Positions 37,243-47,921 of a DNA stretch of 64,000 bases are shown in pieces. Each line of letters opens with the position of its first letter. Position 1 is the stretch's first letter. The notes below the pieces were generated by a model. The model made no database searches, was not told the origin of the DNA, and saw nothing but the letters and a program-made list of their open reading frames with translations. Made by a program: the position numbers and the translations under genes. The stretch spans positions 28,040 through 92,039 of the forward strand of contig JAYRGW010000009.1 in assembly GCA_041907665.1 (NCBI GenBank), read 5' to 3'. The DNA comes from JAAYUD01 sp041907665. Lineage in GTDB: Bacteria > Bacteroidota > Bacteroidia > Bacteroidales > Bacteroidaceae.

Positions 37243-38035
37243 GTAAATCCGTTTTCTTATCCTTTATCATCAGGATGCTCAACTCATAGAGCAGGTAAAG
37301 AGGAACCGAAACCACAGTTAATGTAAAAGGATCGCCCGTAGGTGTAATAACTGCCGCCACAAAAACAATAAGAATGACAGCATGGCGACGGTACTTACGC
37401 AGAAAAGATTTATGTACAATCCCCATCAACGAGAGTAACCAAGTGACCAAGGGCAATTCGAAAGCCAGCCCCATACAAAGAACCAGCATCATAAAATTAT
37501 CGATGTAAGAATTCAGAGATATTTGGTTTTCAACTTCCACACTCAACTGATAGGTGGCTAAGAAGCGGAGTGTCAGAGGATAAACCATAAAATAGCCCAG
37601 CAATACCCCTATAAAAAACATTACCGTACCAATCCACAATGCTTTCATAACTCCTTTGCGCTCATTAGGATATAAAGCCGGACTAATAAAACGCCAGATT
37701 TCAAAAAACAAATAGGGAGCAGCGGTAACCACCGACATCCAAAAAGCTGTGGATATCTGAATAAAAAAAGGAGCTGCCAGATTTATATTAATCAACTTGA
37801 CATGAAAGTCTTGCGTAAAGAAGTCATCATCCATGTGAAAAACCTGACCTACATAACGCAAGACATCGTAAAAAACAAAATCGTTGTGGCATGGTGCCAA
37901 TATAACTTTATCAAAAAGCCATGGCATAGCTATAAAATAGCCTACCGCCAACACAAACCACACCACGAGTATGCGCATAAGCACCCATCGCAGTTCATCC
38001 AAATGATCCCAAAAGGTCAGTTCTTTTTCAGCCAT
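37226..38035 (-). CDS. tatC: Sec-independent protein translocase TatC
   Basis: A 269-residue TatC, the receptor subunit of the twin-arginine translocase. The N-terminal FWDHLDELRWVLMR is the conserved signal-recognition motif with the key Glu. Six hydrophobic segments are visible, and the SPALYPNERKGVMKALW region near 115-130 contains the conserved F-x-x-P-x-L-x-x-x-E block. Compared with Escherichia coli TatC it has an extended first periplasmic loop (about 45-90), usual in Bacteroidetes. It lies 64 bp after tatA and overlaps pncB. Confidence 0.94.
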   Translation of the reverse strand: MAEKELTFWDHLDELRWVLMRILVVWFVLAVGYFIAMPWLFDKVILAPCHNDFVFYDVLRYVGQVFHMDDDFFTQDFHVKLININLAAPFFIQISTAFWMSVVTAAPYLFFEIWRFISPALYPNERKGVMKALWIGTVMFFIGVLLGYFMVYPLTLRFLATYQLSVEVENQISLNSYIDNFMMLVLCMGLAFELPLVTWLLSLMGIVHKSFLRKYRRHAVILIVFVAAVITPTGDPFTLTVVSVPLYLLYELSILMIKDKKTDLHETDN

Positions 38036-38099
38036 ACTACAGAAGGATACTCAAATTGACATCATACATAGAAAATAAATCCGTGAAGTCCGGATAATC

Positions 38100-38327
38100 T
38101 TATTCTTTTTTAGCTGTGTTATCAGCTGGTTTATCTAAATCTTCTTTAGCCTTATTGATTTCGTCTTTAGCTTCGTTTACCCCTTCTTTAAAGCTTTTCA
38201 CTCCTTTTCCAAGCCCTTTCATTAATTCCGGGATTTTTTTACCACCGAAGAATAACAAAATAAGAGCAGCGAGAACGATCCATTCGGATCCGCTGGGCAA
38301 AAAGCCCAATAAAAGTAAATTTGTCAT
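38100..38327 (-). CDS. tatA: TatA/E family twin-arginine translocase subunit
   Basis: A 75-residue protein with one N-terminal membrane helix (about 12-28, ending in FGGKKIPELMKGLGKGVKSFKEG), the standard TatA hinge and amphipathic helix, and a charged tail rich in Lys, Glu and Asp. TatA oligomerises to form the transport path. It precedes tatC in the same orientation; a TATTTTTG box at 38359-38352 (minus strand) lies 24 bp before the start. Confidence 0.93.
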   Translation of the reverse strand: MTNLLLLGFLPSGSEWIVLAALILLFFGGKKIPELMKGLGKGVKSFKEGVNEAKDEINKAKEDLDKPADNTAKKE

Positions 38328-38445
38328 AGTACTTGTTCTTTAATTTGGCTACAAAAATAGAGTTTTATTATGAATAGCCAACAGAAGATGAACTAAAAGT
38401 AACCTATCTTGAAAAGAAAAGAACAATTGTATAGTTCTTCCTCTT

Positions 38446-40941
38446 CTAATCTTGATAGTAAACCCTCTTCACGCGCGTAGATACACTGGTCAATACTTCA
38501 TAAGGAATGGTCTCCAGCACATCAGAAAGTACGGTTATCGGCAAATGATCACCGAAAATCTCAACAGAATCTCCTTCTACGCAATTTATATCGGTCACAT
38601 CAATCATGCAAACATCCATACAGATATTACCCACGTAAGGAGCACGCATTCCATTCACTAGACAATAAGCATGTCCGTTCCCCAAATGCCGGTTCAGCCC
38701 GTCGGCATATCCTATAGGAATGGCAGCTATACGCGAAGGACGATTAAGTAGTCCTTTCCGACTATAGCCCACCGTATCTTCGGCAGGAACATCACGTATC
38801 TGCAAAATAGTTGTACGCAAAGTGCTGACATTGTTTATTATCGTATTATCAATAGGACTAACACCATATAGACCTATCCCCAAGCGCACCATATCAAGTT
38901 GTTTGTCAGGAAAACGTTCTATGGCAGCAGAATTACAAATATGTCGTATGATTTTATGGTGGAATGCAGCCTGCAAAGTTAACGAAGCTGCATCAAACAT
39001 TTCGAACTGTTGGCGGGTAAAATCATCGAATTTAGGTGAATCACTACCCACGAAGTGAGAGAAAACAGAACGTGCAATGACAGCATTCTGCCCTTTTAGC
39101 CGTTCAATCAAGCGAGGCATGTCTTCCCCCGAAAAGCCTAAACGATGCATTCCGGTATCTAATTTAATATGAACGGGGAAATTCGTAATACCTTCTTTTT
39201 CCGCTTCACGAATGAGTGAGTCGAGTAAATGAAAACTATATACTTCGGGCTCAAGACTGTAATCAAACATAGTCTTGAATGCCGTCATTTCGGGATTCAT
39301 AATAATAATGCTCGCTGTGATACCCGCTTTACGCAATTCGGAACCTTCATCCGCCACAGCTACGGCAAGATAATCGACATGATGTTCTTGTAAAGTCTTG
39401 GCTATTTCATACGATCCGGCTCCATAAGCAGAAGCTTTCACCATGCAAACCATCTTTGTCTCCTTCTTCAACTTACTCCTATAATAGTTTAAGTTGGCAA
39501 TCATAGCTCCGAGATTGACCTCGAGAATTGTTTCATGAACTTTCTTCTCTAAAATTTCCGTCAAAGCATCAAACCCGAAACGTCGTGCTCCTTTTATGAG
39601 AATAATCTCATTCTCTAAATGCAAAACTCCATGACTGATAGCAGTCAATAAAGATTCAGTATTGGGATAGAATGTTTTTTCAATATTAAAGCATGTTTCG
39701 CATGACGCAATTTCATTCCCAACACCAATAATCCTTTCGATACCACGGTTGCTGACCAACTGTGAAACCTGTCTATACAGATCGGGAGGTAATTGTCCGG
39801 TCTCCAATATATCGGAGAGTATCAATGTACGTTTCAGTCCTTTCGACAAAGAACGACGGTACAAAAAGTCCAGCGCAATATCCAAAGAAGCAAGATCCGA
39901 ATTGTAGCTATCATTAATCAACAAACATCCGTTTTTCCCCTCTTTCACTTCCAAACGCATTGCTACAGGTTCAAGCTTTGCCATCCGATTGCTAATGTCT
40001 TGGGGGGAGAGCATTAAATAAACACATGCTCCGAGGCAGTTGAGTGCATTCTCGATGGAGGCCTCATCAATAAAAGGCAGAGTAAAGGTATTCTCCATCC
40101 CCAGGTAGCGATAAGAAACAACCGTGCAATCGTCCTGCTTCAAAACTTTGCTGATATATAAAGGGCGCTCTGCATCTTTCCTGCTCCATGCTATTTCACG
40201 AGCACTAAGCATCGCTTGTGCCACACAGTTACTAATAAAATCATCATCGCCATTATAAATGATGACATCACAATCTTTAAACAAGCCCAGTTTCTCCATA
40301 CATTTTTCCTGTAAAGAAGAAAAGTTTTCCTGATGTGCTCCGCCTATGTTCGTTAATATTCCTATTGTCGGACGAATTATGGTTTGCAATGCCCGCATTT
40401 CTCCAGGTTCGGATATCCCGGCTTCAAAAATCCCCAATTGTGAATTCTCATTCATTTGCCAAATGGATAATGGAACACCGATTTGAGAGTTGTAACTACG
40501 CGGAGAACGGTTGATCACACGATCGGGACTAAGTAATTGGTGTAACCACTCCTTTACAATGGTCTTACCATTACTCCCGGTAATACCTATTACCGGAATT
40601 TGGTATTGCTCACGATGCAATTCCGCCAGCTTTTGCAATGCTTTTAGCACATTGCCTACTATCAGGAAATTAGCATCTTTATAATAATCAAAACTAAAAA
40701 AATCTCGTTGAGTATTTATTGAAACAACTTCACTGATTACAAAGTTACGCACCCCCCGTGAATATAAATCCGCAATATATCGGGCACCATCACTACGCAC
40801 AGTGGTTAAAGCAAAAAATAATGTTTCTTCGGGAAAACACAAGGAACGGCTATCTGTCAATAGCCAGTCAATAGTTGCAGGCGTGTCCCCCACACGTTGT
40901 GCACCTATCCTTTCGGAAATTGATTCAATCGTATAAGACAT
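38446..40941 (-). CDS. murF-alr: Bifunctional MurF - alanine racemase
   Basis: An 831-residue fusion typical of Bacteroidetes. Residues 1 to about 455 are MurF, which adds D-Ala-D-Ala to UDP-MurNAc-tripeptide; the P-loop is GITGSNGKTIVKEW near 118-131. Residues about 465-831 are alanine racemase, which makes D-alanine. Its PLP lysine lies in MVCMVKASAYGAG near 500, and the catalytic Tyr region is VGNICMDVCMIDVTD near 775. In several such fusions the MurF and racemase halves work in one pathway, which the arrangement suits. The first bases overlap the end of the GSCFA gene by 37 bp, indicating coupled expression. Confidence 0.94.
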   Translation of the reverse strand: MSYTIESISERIGAQRVGDTPATIDWLLTDSRSLCFPEETLFFALTTVRSDGARYIADLYSRGVRNFVISEVVSINTQRDFFSFDYYKDANFLIVGNVLKALQKLAELHREQYQIPVIGITGSNGKTIVKEWLHQLLSPDRVINRSPRSYNSQIGVPLSIWQMNENSQLGIFEAGISEPGEMRALQTIIRPTIGILTNIGGAHQENFSSLQEKCMEKLGLFKDCDVIIYNGDDDFISNCVAQAMLSAREIAWSRKDAERPLYISKVLKQDDCTVVSYRYLGMENTFTLPFIDEASIENALNCLGACVYLMLSPQDISNRMAKLEPVAMRLEVKEGKNGCLLINDSYNSDLASLDIALDFLYRRSLSKGLKRTLILSDILETGQLPPDLYRQVSQLVSNRGIERIIGVGNEIASCETCFNIEKTFYPNTESLLTAISHGVLHLENEIILIKGARRFGFDALTEILEKKVHETILEVNLGAMIANLNYYRSKLKKETKMVCMVKASAYGAGSYEIAKTLQEHHVDYLAVAVADEGSELRKAGITASIIIMNPEMTAFKTMFDYSLEPEVYSFHLLDSLIREAEKEGITNFPVHIKLDTGMHRLGFSGEDMPRLIERLKGQNAVIARSVFSHFVGSDSPKFDDFTRQQFEMFDAASLTLQAAFHHKIIRHICNSAAIERFPDKQLDMVRLGIGLYGVSPIDNTIINNVSTLRTTILQIRDVPAEDTVGYSRKGLLNRPSRIAAIPIGYADGLNRHLGNGHAYCLVNGMRAPYVGNICMDVCMIDVTDINCVEGDSVEIFGDHLPITVLSDVLETIPYEVLTSVSTRVKRVYYQD

Positions 40942-41912
40942 ATTTCTCTCTCGTTTTGAAAATCTAAGTACGGGTATTTTTTGTTAAGTCGATCTATTTT
41001 TAACACAATTTGTCCTAAAAAACTTTTATACTGAGATGACTCCGGATGGAAAGGTTTATGTTGCAAGGCCTTACGTATATCCTCACTTTCATTCATAATT
41101 GCCAACGATTCGGGAGACATACAATATTCTATAAACTTTTCCCAAACATATTTTACCGCCAGTTCAGATGGGTGTACCATATCTTCTGTATAAAAGCGAT
41201 AATCCCGTAACTCATCAAGTACGATTTCATAAGCCGGGAAATAGTAGATACTCTCCGGGTATTTTTCTTGAAGCAAATCTATAGCCAGCAATAAAGTCGA
41301 CTTACTCAATTGATTTTGGTGCATTCCATCGCGCACATGACGGATAGGGCTCACGGTAAAAAGAAGTTTTAGAGATGGATTGATCTGTTTCAATTGGCTT
41401 ATTAGTGAGCTATAATCTTGCACAATATCTTCTACCGAAAGTTTACGGCGATTAAACACCTTTTCAGGTTGTTTGTGACAGTTACCGACAATTTTACCGT
41501 TCCCTTTTTGTTCATACACCCATGCCGTACCAAAAGTAATCAACAAATAGCTCAACGAAGTCATCCTTCGATGTGCTCCGTTTATACGATCATTAATACG
41601 GGACAAAGTCTCGTCAATGTCGGGTGCTGAAAAATCACTATGATGCATGGCACTGTGCCAACACTCCCCATAAAAGAATAAATCATCCCTACCATACATC
41701 TTGCCTGCCATTATCTCACGCAAAGAAGCAGAAATAGAAGCCGGATTATAAAGCACTCCGTAAGGATTAACATCGCAACGGAACTTAGCATCATTAAGCA
41801 AGCGCCCGATGTTCGTTGCAAAACAAGACCCCATAAGCAAGATTTTGTCTGCATGGGTCATAGGAGAAAATACTGTGGAAAATTCCACCGGAGTAATCAG
41901 GTTCATAAGCAA
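40905..41912 (-). CDS. GSCFA domain protein
   Basis: A 335-residue protein of the GSCFA family, named for the motif seen here at residues 28-32 (MGSCFATNIG). GDSL/SGNH-like features follow: LITFGTAWVYE near 125, VSPIRHVRDG near 195 and EDMVHPSELAVKYVWEKF near 240, in which Asp and His could complete a hydrolase triad. No signal peptide is visible. The substrate is unknown. It is the first gene of a leftward pair with murF-alr, which suggests a link with cell-wall synthesis, though this is inference. The ATG two codons later (41906) is an alternative start. Confidence 0.85.
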   Translation of the reverse strand: MLMNLITPVEFSTVFSPMTHADKILLMGSCFATNIGRLLNDAKFRCDVNPYGVLYNPASISASLREIMAGKMYGRDDLFFYGECWHSAMHHSDFSAPDIDETLSRINDRINGAHRRMTSLSYLLITFGTAWVYEQKGNGKIVGNCHKQPEKVFNRRKLSVEDIVQDYSSLISQLKQINPSLKLLFTVSPIRHVRDGMHQNQLSKSTLLLAIDLLQEKYPESIYYFPAYEIVLDELRDYRFYTEDMVHPSELAVKYVWEKFIEYCMSPESLAIMNESEDIRKALQHKPFHPESSQYKSFLGQIVLKIDRLNKKYPYLDFQNEREICLIRLNQFPKG

Positions 41913-42148
41913 CTTGTATCTTCTATGATACAGAAAGATTTTATATCATGCGAATATAGCAAAATCCGTTCACTTCTCAATAATATATTAACTGCAATCA
42001 CAACAACCCGTAGAGTAGATGGGAGCTTACCAAACTAATGCCACCAGAGGTTGTAACAGTAATAACAACTAATCGTAACGGGGGTGCAATCAAGATGCTA
42101 TGTATAGTCTCTAATTTCGCGGCAGTTTTTAATCATTATTAATTCGAC

Positions 42149-45100
42149 ATGAAAAAGGTAATTAAATTATTGTTTTGGATTACATGCTTAGCAGGTATAT
42201 TAAACTGCTCCATTGCCCAAGCGGCATCCCCCAATAGCTATGTGATCAAGGGAAAGGTAACCGATAAAAACGGTGAATCCATCATTGGTGCCAATGTTTT
42301 GGAGAGAAACAGCACAAACGGTACTACAACCGATACGGACGGCAAATTCATATTGACGGTACAAAATGAAAGAAGCACTCTGGAAGTATCATATATCGGC
42401 TATATCACTCAGAATGTAAAGATCGGAAAAGGAGAAGAGTTGCATATCATATTAGCAGAAGATTCTAAAATGATTGATGAAGTCGTAGTGGTGGGTTATC
42501 AGACTTTACGGAAAACCGACCTGGTGGGTGCCGTAGCGAGTGTTAAAGCCAAAGAATTGAATATGAGTGCCCCTACACTTGGACAAAGCATAGTCGGTAA
42601 GGTGGCAGGTGTACAGATATCACAAGTAACCGGAGCACCGTATAAAAGTACGAAAATCCGTGTTCGCGGCGTAACCTCTATCAATGCCAGTTCAGATCCG
42701 CTGTATGTCATTGATGGCTATCCTTCAAACGCCGACTTGATGTTAAGCCCTGAAGATATTGAATCTATAGAGGTATTGAAGGATGCTGCTTCGGCAGCTA
42801 TTTATGGTTCACGTGCAGCTGGTGGAGTTATACTCATTACTACCAAGCGAGGTAAAGAAGGAAAAGCAAAAGTTAGCTATGACTTTCAGTACAGTGTCAC
42901 CCAGCTTGCAAAGAAAGTAAAACTACTCAATGCAGCACAATATGCCGACTTACATGTAGAAGGTCATAACAATGCCTACAAAAACCTAATGGTTTCAGCC
43001 GGAAAGACTTGGGATGATAGTTATTTTGGCGATAACAATGATGTTCGCGCCCAACGCCTAGGTTCAAGAAATAGCGCTGCTATGATTCCAGAATTCTTGT
43101 ACGACTTCGCCAACAAAAAAATAATTACTCCCCAATATGACACCGACTGGCAAGACGAGCTTTATCGTAATGCTCCGGCACAACGGCACCACATTTCCGT
43201 AAATGGTGGCAATGAAAAAGTTCATTACGAAGTAAGCGCAGCATATCAGGACCAAGACGGTATCATACTTTCCACCAGTCAGAAACGTCTGAACTTACGT
43301 TCCAACATTGATGTCCAAGTCAATGATCATTTTAAAATGGGAGCTAATTTTTCCAATACTTCCAATTGGAACAGAGAAGTACAAGAAGGACGATTCGATC
43401 AAGGACCCATATTGGGAGCTCTCATATACGCACCCATTTTCCGCTGTTATGATGAAAAAGGGCAACTTGTGAAAGGAGAAATGACATCTTACTCATCCGG
43501 ATACGGCATGCAACAGATTGAAAACTCGGTTGCATTGGCAACAGAAACCACTATCCGCCGCAATGGCAACCGTAATACCTACAATCTGACCGCACAATAC
43601 GAAGCTCTTAAAGATTTATTTTTTAAAGCTAATCTTGGTATGTATTCTTATAGCGAGAAATATGAATTCTACAAGCCGACCAGCCTTTCCAGCGGTGCTT
43701 ACCAACCGGAAAGCGATCAAGCCAAAGCTGCTGCTTACTCCATTGCAAGAACTACGCTCCAAAATGATTATCTAGGCGAGTTCACTGCCAACTATAATAA
43801 GACATGGCAAAAAGTGCATAATTTTAGCGGTGTAGTCGGCTACTCCATACAAAAAGACACCAAAGATGTTCTTGGAGTGAAAGCTACCGGTTATGAGGAT
43901 AATCATATCACAGAAGTTACCGGACATGGAGCAGACCCAAGCGACATTGGATTAGATGGTACCTCAAAGTCCAACTGGACAATGATTTCCTATTTTACTC
44001 GCTTAAACTATAATTTCAACAACAGATATTATATCACCGCATCATTCCGTGGAGATGCCTCATCCATGTTCGGACCGGAAAACCGTTGGGGATACTTTCC
44101 TTCCATATCGGCAGCATGGACAGTCTCTAATGAAAATTTCTATAAAAACATGCTTGGAAATAACTCTTCTTTAAAATTGAGAGCAAGCTGGGGTATGAGT
44201 GGTAATAATAATATTGGTAATTATCAATATACAGCAGAAATGAGTTCTCCTTCCGGAGTGGTATTCGGAAACGGTTCCATTTCATCGGCCATGTACCCAG
44301 GGGGAGTAAAAGACAATACCATCGGTTGGGAATCAACTTCTCAATACAATGTTGGCCTCGACCTTTCCATGCTCTCCAATCGCCTGTCTATCTCAGCCAA
44401 CTATTACATGAGTTATACCAAGGATTTATTATTCAGCCAACCCGTATCAGCAATCTCTGGAGCCACCTCAATGATGACCAATTTACCTAATTCAAAAATT
44501 CGCAATACAGGTTGTGACATACAAGTGGATGGTCGTCTCATATCAAACAGAGACTTCAACCTAAATATCGGAGGCAATCTCTCTATAAACCGCAATAAAG
44601 TATTGGAATTGGATGGAGGAAACACCATTATCACCAACGGTGCCGAACGTTCTTATAAGACCCACATCACCATGGAAGGACAACCCATCGGAATGTTTTA
44701 TGGTTTCAAGGTAAAAGGTATGGTAACCGAAGCTGATATGGCTGGTCTGGCAGCTGATGATGCCGTTTACAAGGCTAACAACAACAGTTTCCCAAAAGGC
44801 TATAAACTGCAAGGTCCAGCACGATCACTGTCGCAATCGATAGCATTGCAACCCGGCGACATTTATTTTGAAGATGTAGACGGCAATGGCGTAGTTGATG
44901 ACAATGATAAAACCATTATAGGAACACCGCATCCGAAATTCACGTATGGACTAAACATCAATGGTAACTATAAGAATATAGATTTTACAGCATCTTTCAA
45001 CGGTTCATACGGTAATAAAGTACTGGACGGACAAGATTACTACTTGTTTAATATGGAGGGATCGGGTAACCAATATGTAGAAGTGGATCAACGCTATCGC

Positions 45101-45445
45101 AGTGCTGCTAATCCGGGTAATGGATCGATATACAAAGCATCACGCGGCGGTACACAAAGCAATAGCACCCGTTTGTCTACTTTCTATTTACAAGACGGTT
45201 CATTTTTCAGATGCACCAATCTTAGTATTGGTTATACTTTCAATCGTATCAAGCAAGTATCCAAGGGGCTCATCGGCAATTTGAGAGTTTATGCGTCAGT
45301 GGATAATCTGTTTACCATCAGCAAGTACAAAGGCTACAATCCGGAAGTAGACTACAATGATGGTGCCAACCTGACACCTGGTGTGGATTATGGAAAATAT
45401 CCGTTGGCCAGAGCATATAACATGGGAGTACAATTAACATTTTAA
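42149..45445 (+). CDS. SusC-like TonB-dependent transporter (second PUL)
   Basis: A 1098-residue SusC protein with a signal peptide ending at about residue 26 (AQAAS), a carboxypeptidase-like domain (about 32-105; IKGKVTDKNGESIIGANV), the motif DEVVVVGYQTLRKTDLVGAVA near 112-132, the plug with GSRAAGGVILITTKRGKEG near 225, and a barrel ending in VQLTF. No TTTG-N20-TAnnTTTG promoter or regulator gene lies in the 236-bp gap to the divergent GSCFA gene, so control must come from elsewhere. SusD follows after 15 bp. First gene of the operon that runs to 51938. Confidence 0.95.
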   Translation: MKKVIKLLFWITCLAGILNCSIAQAASPNSYVIKGKVTDKNGESIIGANVLERNSTNGTTTDTDGKFILTVQNERSTLEVSYIGYITQNVKIGKGEELHIILAEDSKMIDEVVVVGYQTLRKTDLVGAVASVKAKELNMSAPTLGQSIVGKVAGVQISQVTGAPYKSTKIRVRGVTSINASSDPLYVIDGYPSNADLMLSPEDIESIEVLKDAASAAIYGSRAAGGVILITTKRGKEGKAKVSYDFQYSVTQLAKKVKLLNAAQYADLHVEGHNNAYKNLMVSAGKTWDDSYFGDNNDVRAQRLGSRNSAAMIPEFLYDFANKKIITPQYDTDWQDELYRNAPAQRHHISVNGGNEKVHYEVSAAYQDQDGIILSTSQKRLNLRSNIDVQVNDHFKMGANFSNTSNWNREVQEGRFDQGPILGALIYAPIFRCYDEKGQLVKGEMTSYSSGYGMQQIENSVALATETTIRRNGNRNTYNLTAQYEALKDLFFKANLGMYSYSEKYEFYKPTSLSSGAYQPESDQAKAAAYSIARTTLQNDYLGEFTANYNKTWQKVHNFSGVVGYSIQKDTKDVLGVKATGYEDNHITEVTGHGADPSDIGLDGTSKSNWTMISYFTRLNYNFNNRYYITASFRGDASSMFGPENRWGYFPSISAAWTVSNENFYKNMLGNNSSLKLRASWGMSGNNNIGNYQYTAEMSSPSGVVFGNGSISSAMYPGGVKDNTIGWESTSQYNVGLDLSMLSNRLSISANYYMSYTKDLLFSQPVSAISGATSMMTNLPNSKIRNTGCDIQVDGRLISNRDFNLNIGGNLSINRNKVLELDGGNTIITNGAERSYKTHITMEGQPIGMFYGFKVKGMVTEADMAGLAADDAVYKANNNSFPKGYKLQGPARSLSQSIALQPGDIYFEDVDGNGVVDDNDKTIIGTPHPKFTYGLNINGNYKNIDFTASFNGSYGNKVLDGQDYYLFNMEGSGNQYVEVDQRYRSAANPGNGSIYKASRGGTQSNSTRLSTFYLQDGSFFRCTNLSIGYTFNRIKQVSKGLIGNLRVYASVDNLFTISKYKGYNPEVDYNDGANLTPGVDYGKYPLARAYNMGVQLTF

Positions 45446-45460
45446 AAGACAAAGAATAAA

Positions 45461-47002
45461 ATGAAAAAATCAATCATATTCATATCAACCCTCGCCGCTT
45501 GTTTAGGTCTGTCGTCTTGCGAGGACTTCCTCACGGAAAAAAATCCGAATGCAATTCCTGTGACCAATTACTTTACCACAGAGAATGATGTAGAAAGAGC
45601 TGTTAATGGCGCATATCTGGCTTTACGTTCCAATTCATGCATGGGCGAAGGTAGTACAGCCTATACTGAAGAGCGTTCCGACAATACCGGCCGTCTAGAC
45701 AACCAGTCTAATTCTGGCGAACCTTTCCAATTCACTGACTTTTCATTGCTACCCAGCAATACTTATTTGGAAAGCCACTGGAATGCCATGTTTAAAGCAG
45801 TCAATAACAGTAACTTTGCCCTTAAAGGAACGCAAGAAATCACTTTCAATGACGAAAAAGAGAAGGTCAATTATGCAGCTGAAGCCCGCTTTATGCGCGC
45901 ATTGGCTTACTTTGACATTGTCCGTAAGTGGGGCGACGCACCGCTTATTGATACTTACCTCTCTACACCGGCAGAAATTACAGCCCATACTTATAGAGAA
46001 GACAAAGCAAAGATCTACAATTTGATTGTCACAGACTTAAAGTACGGGCTCGAACAAAGCACTTTGCCCAATCTCTCTGCTGAAGGCAGTAAAGGACATG
46101 CTTGCAAAGCAGCTATGGCAGGTCTGCTTGGAAAAGTTTATCTTACAATGGCTCACGTATTAAATGATGGCAAAAGTAGCGAGTACCTAAGTAGTGCAGA
46201 AAGCTATCTACAGCAGTGCTACGCTATGAAAAGTTTTACCCATCTATCTGATATCACTTATGATGATAACGCTAAAACAGGCCTTTATGCAGTGGCCAAC
46301 AAATCTACATGTCCGGAAATAATTTTCCAGATAGTTTATATTCAGGGCGATAAAGATTACTATTCATCCATCGCAAAGAATAACCAGTCGAAAGGTATTA
46401 CAATCAATTCACAATATAAATCCACTGCAATGGGAACTTTCGTCAATCCAGACTTGGTGAATGAATATGAAACGGGAGATGCTCGCAAAACTTATTCTGT
46501 GACTTACGCCAACTCTTACAATTCATGGAACATCACAAAATTCCGTGATACCAGTGATGCAGCAGGCACTCTAGGTTATGGAGGCAATGACTGGATCATA
46601 TTAAGATACGCCGACGTCATATTAATGCTAGCTGAGGTGTATAATGAAATGGGACAAGCATCTAAAGCCATACCTTATTTAAATGAAGTCCGTGAAAGAG
46701 CCGGATTGAGTGATTATGCCACTTCTATGCTAAACACCGAATATGCCGCCAATTATCCAACGTTGAAACTGGCTATCCTGCACGAACGCAGAGTTGAACT
46801 TGCTTTCGAAAATCAACGCTGGTATGATTTGTTACGTTTCTTCACAACCAGTGAATTGGTCAACTATATGCACAGCAAAAATTCCAATAATTATGGGATA
46901 TCAAACTTGAATAACTTTACAGAAAAAGATATTTATTACCCGATACCTTATGATGAATGGAAATTGAATAAAGAAGGTATGTATCAAAACCCAGGCTATT
47001 AA
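45461..47002 (+). CDS. SusD-like surface lipoprotein (second PUL)
   Basis: A 513-residue SusD/RagB lipoprotein. The lipobox LGLSSC puts the lipid Cys at residue 20, followed by EDFLTEKNPNAIPVTNYFTTENDVERAVNGAY, the classic SusD start. The middle has AEARFMRALAYFDIVRKWGDAPLI and the end has RYADVILMLAEVYNEMGQASKAIPYLNEVRERAGL and ILHERRVELAFENQRWYDLLRF. It pairs with the SusC 15 bp upstream. Substrate is unknown; neighbours suggest a mannose- and phosphate-containing glycan. Confidence 0.94.
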   Translation: MKKSIIFISTLAACLGLSSCEDFLTEKNPNAIPVTNYFTTENDVERAVNGAYLALRSNSCMGEGSTAYTEERSDNTGRLDNQSNSGEPFQFTDFSLLPSNTYLESHWNAMFKAVNNSNFALKGTQEITFNDEKEKVNYAAEARFMRALAYFDIVRKWGDAPLIDTYLSTPAEITAHTYREDKAKIYNLIVTDLKYGLEQSTLPNLSAEGSKGHACKAAMAGLLGKVYLTMAHVLNDGKSSEYLSSAESYLQQCYAMKSFTHLSDITYDDNAKTGLYAVANKSTCPEIIFQIVYIQGDKDYYSSIAKNNQSKGITINSQYKSTAMGTFVNPDLVNEYETGDARKTYSVTYANSYNSWNITKFRDTSDAAGTLGYGGNDWIILRYADVILMLAEVYNEMGQASKAIPYLNEVRERAGLSDYATSMLNTEYAANYPTLKLAILHERRVELAFENQRWYDLLRFFTTSELVNYMHSKNSNNYGISNLNNFTEKDIYYPIPYDEWKLNKEGMYQNPGY

Positions 47003-47027
47003 CTATATTTGCAGAAAAATCCTCTAT

Positions 47028-47921
47028 ATGAAAAGACTATTCTTTATTATCGGATTTTTTATCCCGGCTTTTACGCTCTTTGCACAAGAGAGCGTAAAAG
47101 CTCTTGTCCATGAACTGAAAGACAAAGACTCAAAAAAAGTCATAGTTGTATCACATCGTGGAGATTGGCGCAATGCGCCTGAAAACTCGCTCCAAGCATT
47201 TAAGAATTGTATCGAAATGGGAGTGGACATGATTGAAATAGACTTGAAGAAGACAAAAGATGACCAATTGGTACTTATGCATGACCAGACCATTGACCGC
47301 ACTACCGACGGCAAAGGCTTACCTTCTTCCTACACATTGGAAGAGCTTCGGAAGTTCCACTTGAAAAATGGCTTGGGAAGAGTTACATTCCACCAGATTC
47401 CCACACTTGAAGAAGTATTGACATTAACCAAAGGTAAAATACTTATCAATATTGATAAGGGTTATGATTACTTCAAGGAAGTCTATGCTTTATTGGTAAA
47501 AACCCAGACTATTAACCAGGTAGTTATCAAATCAGGATATTCCTACGAAAAAGTGAAAGCTGAAAACGGTGATATACTCGATAAAGTGATTTATATGCCC
47601 ATTGTCAATCTCAACGCACCTGATGCCGAGCAAATGATAGATGGATATAAGTTCATAAAACCAGTAGCGATAGAATGCTGCTTTTCGGAAGTTAATCCAG
47701 AAGTGATGCGTCTATTGAAAAAAGTCAAGGATAATGGCTCCAAAATCTGGATGAATTCCTTATGGGCTTCGCTGAATGGGGGACATGATGATGATCGGGC
47801 CGTAGAGTTAGGACAAGCAGACGAAAGTTGGGGATGGCTCATTGAACAGGGCGCCTCCTTGATTCAAACCGACAGGCCTCACAACTTAATAAACTATTTA
47901 CAAAAAAATAATAGGAGATGA
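47028..47921 (+). CDS. Glycerophosphodiester phosphodiesterase, secreted
   Basis: A 297-residue GDPD family TIM barrel with a signal peptide (1-19). The catalytic His pair lies in VVSHRGDWRNAPENSLQAF near 38 and LVLMHDQTIDRTTDG near 83, and the metal-binding Glu/Asp in DMIEIDLKKTKDDQ near 68. The family splits glycerophosphodiesters, including some sugar and teichoic acid-type phosphodiesters. A TATATTTG box at 47004-47011 just before the gene could be an internal promoter. The next gene overlaps its stop as ATGA with AGGAGA just before. Placement between SusD and GH92 suggests it removes phosphoester groups from the imported glycan. Confidence 0.9.
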   Translation: MKRLFFIIGFFIPAFTLFAQESVKALVHELKDKDSKKVIVVSHRGDWRNAPENSLQAFKNCIEMGVDMIEIDLKKTKDDQLVLMHDQTIDRTTDGKGLPSSYTLEELRKFHLKNGLGRVTFHQIPTLEEVLTLTKGKILINIDKGYDYFKEVYALLVKTQTINQVVIKSGYSYEKVKAENGDILDKVIYMPIVNLNAPDAEQMIDGYKFIKPVAIECCFSEVNPEVMRLLKKVKDNGSKIWMNSLWASLNGGHDDDRAVELGQADESWGWLIEQGASLIQTDRPHNLINYLQKNNRR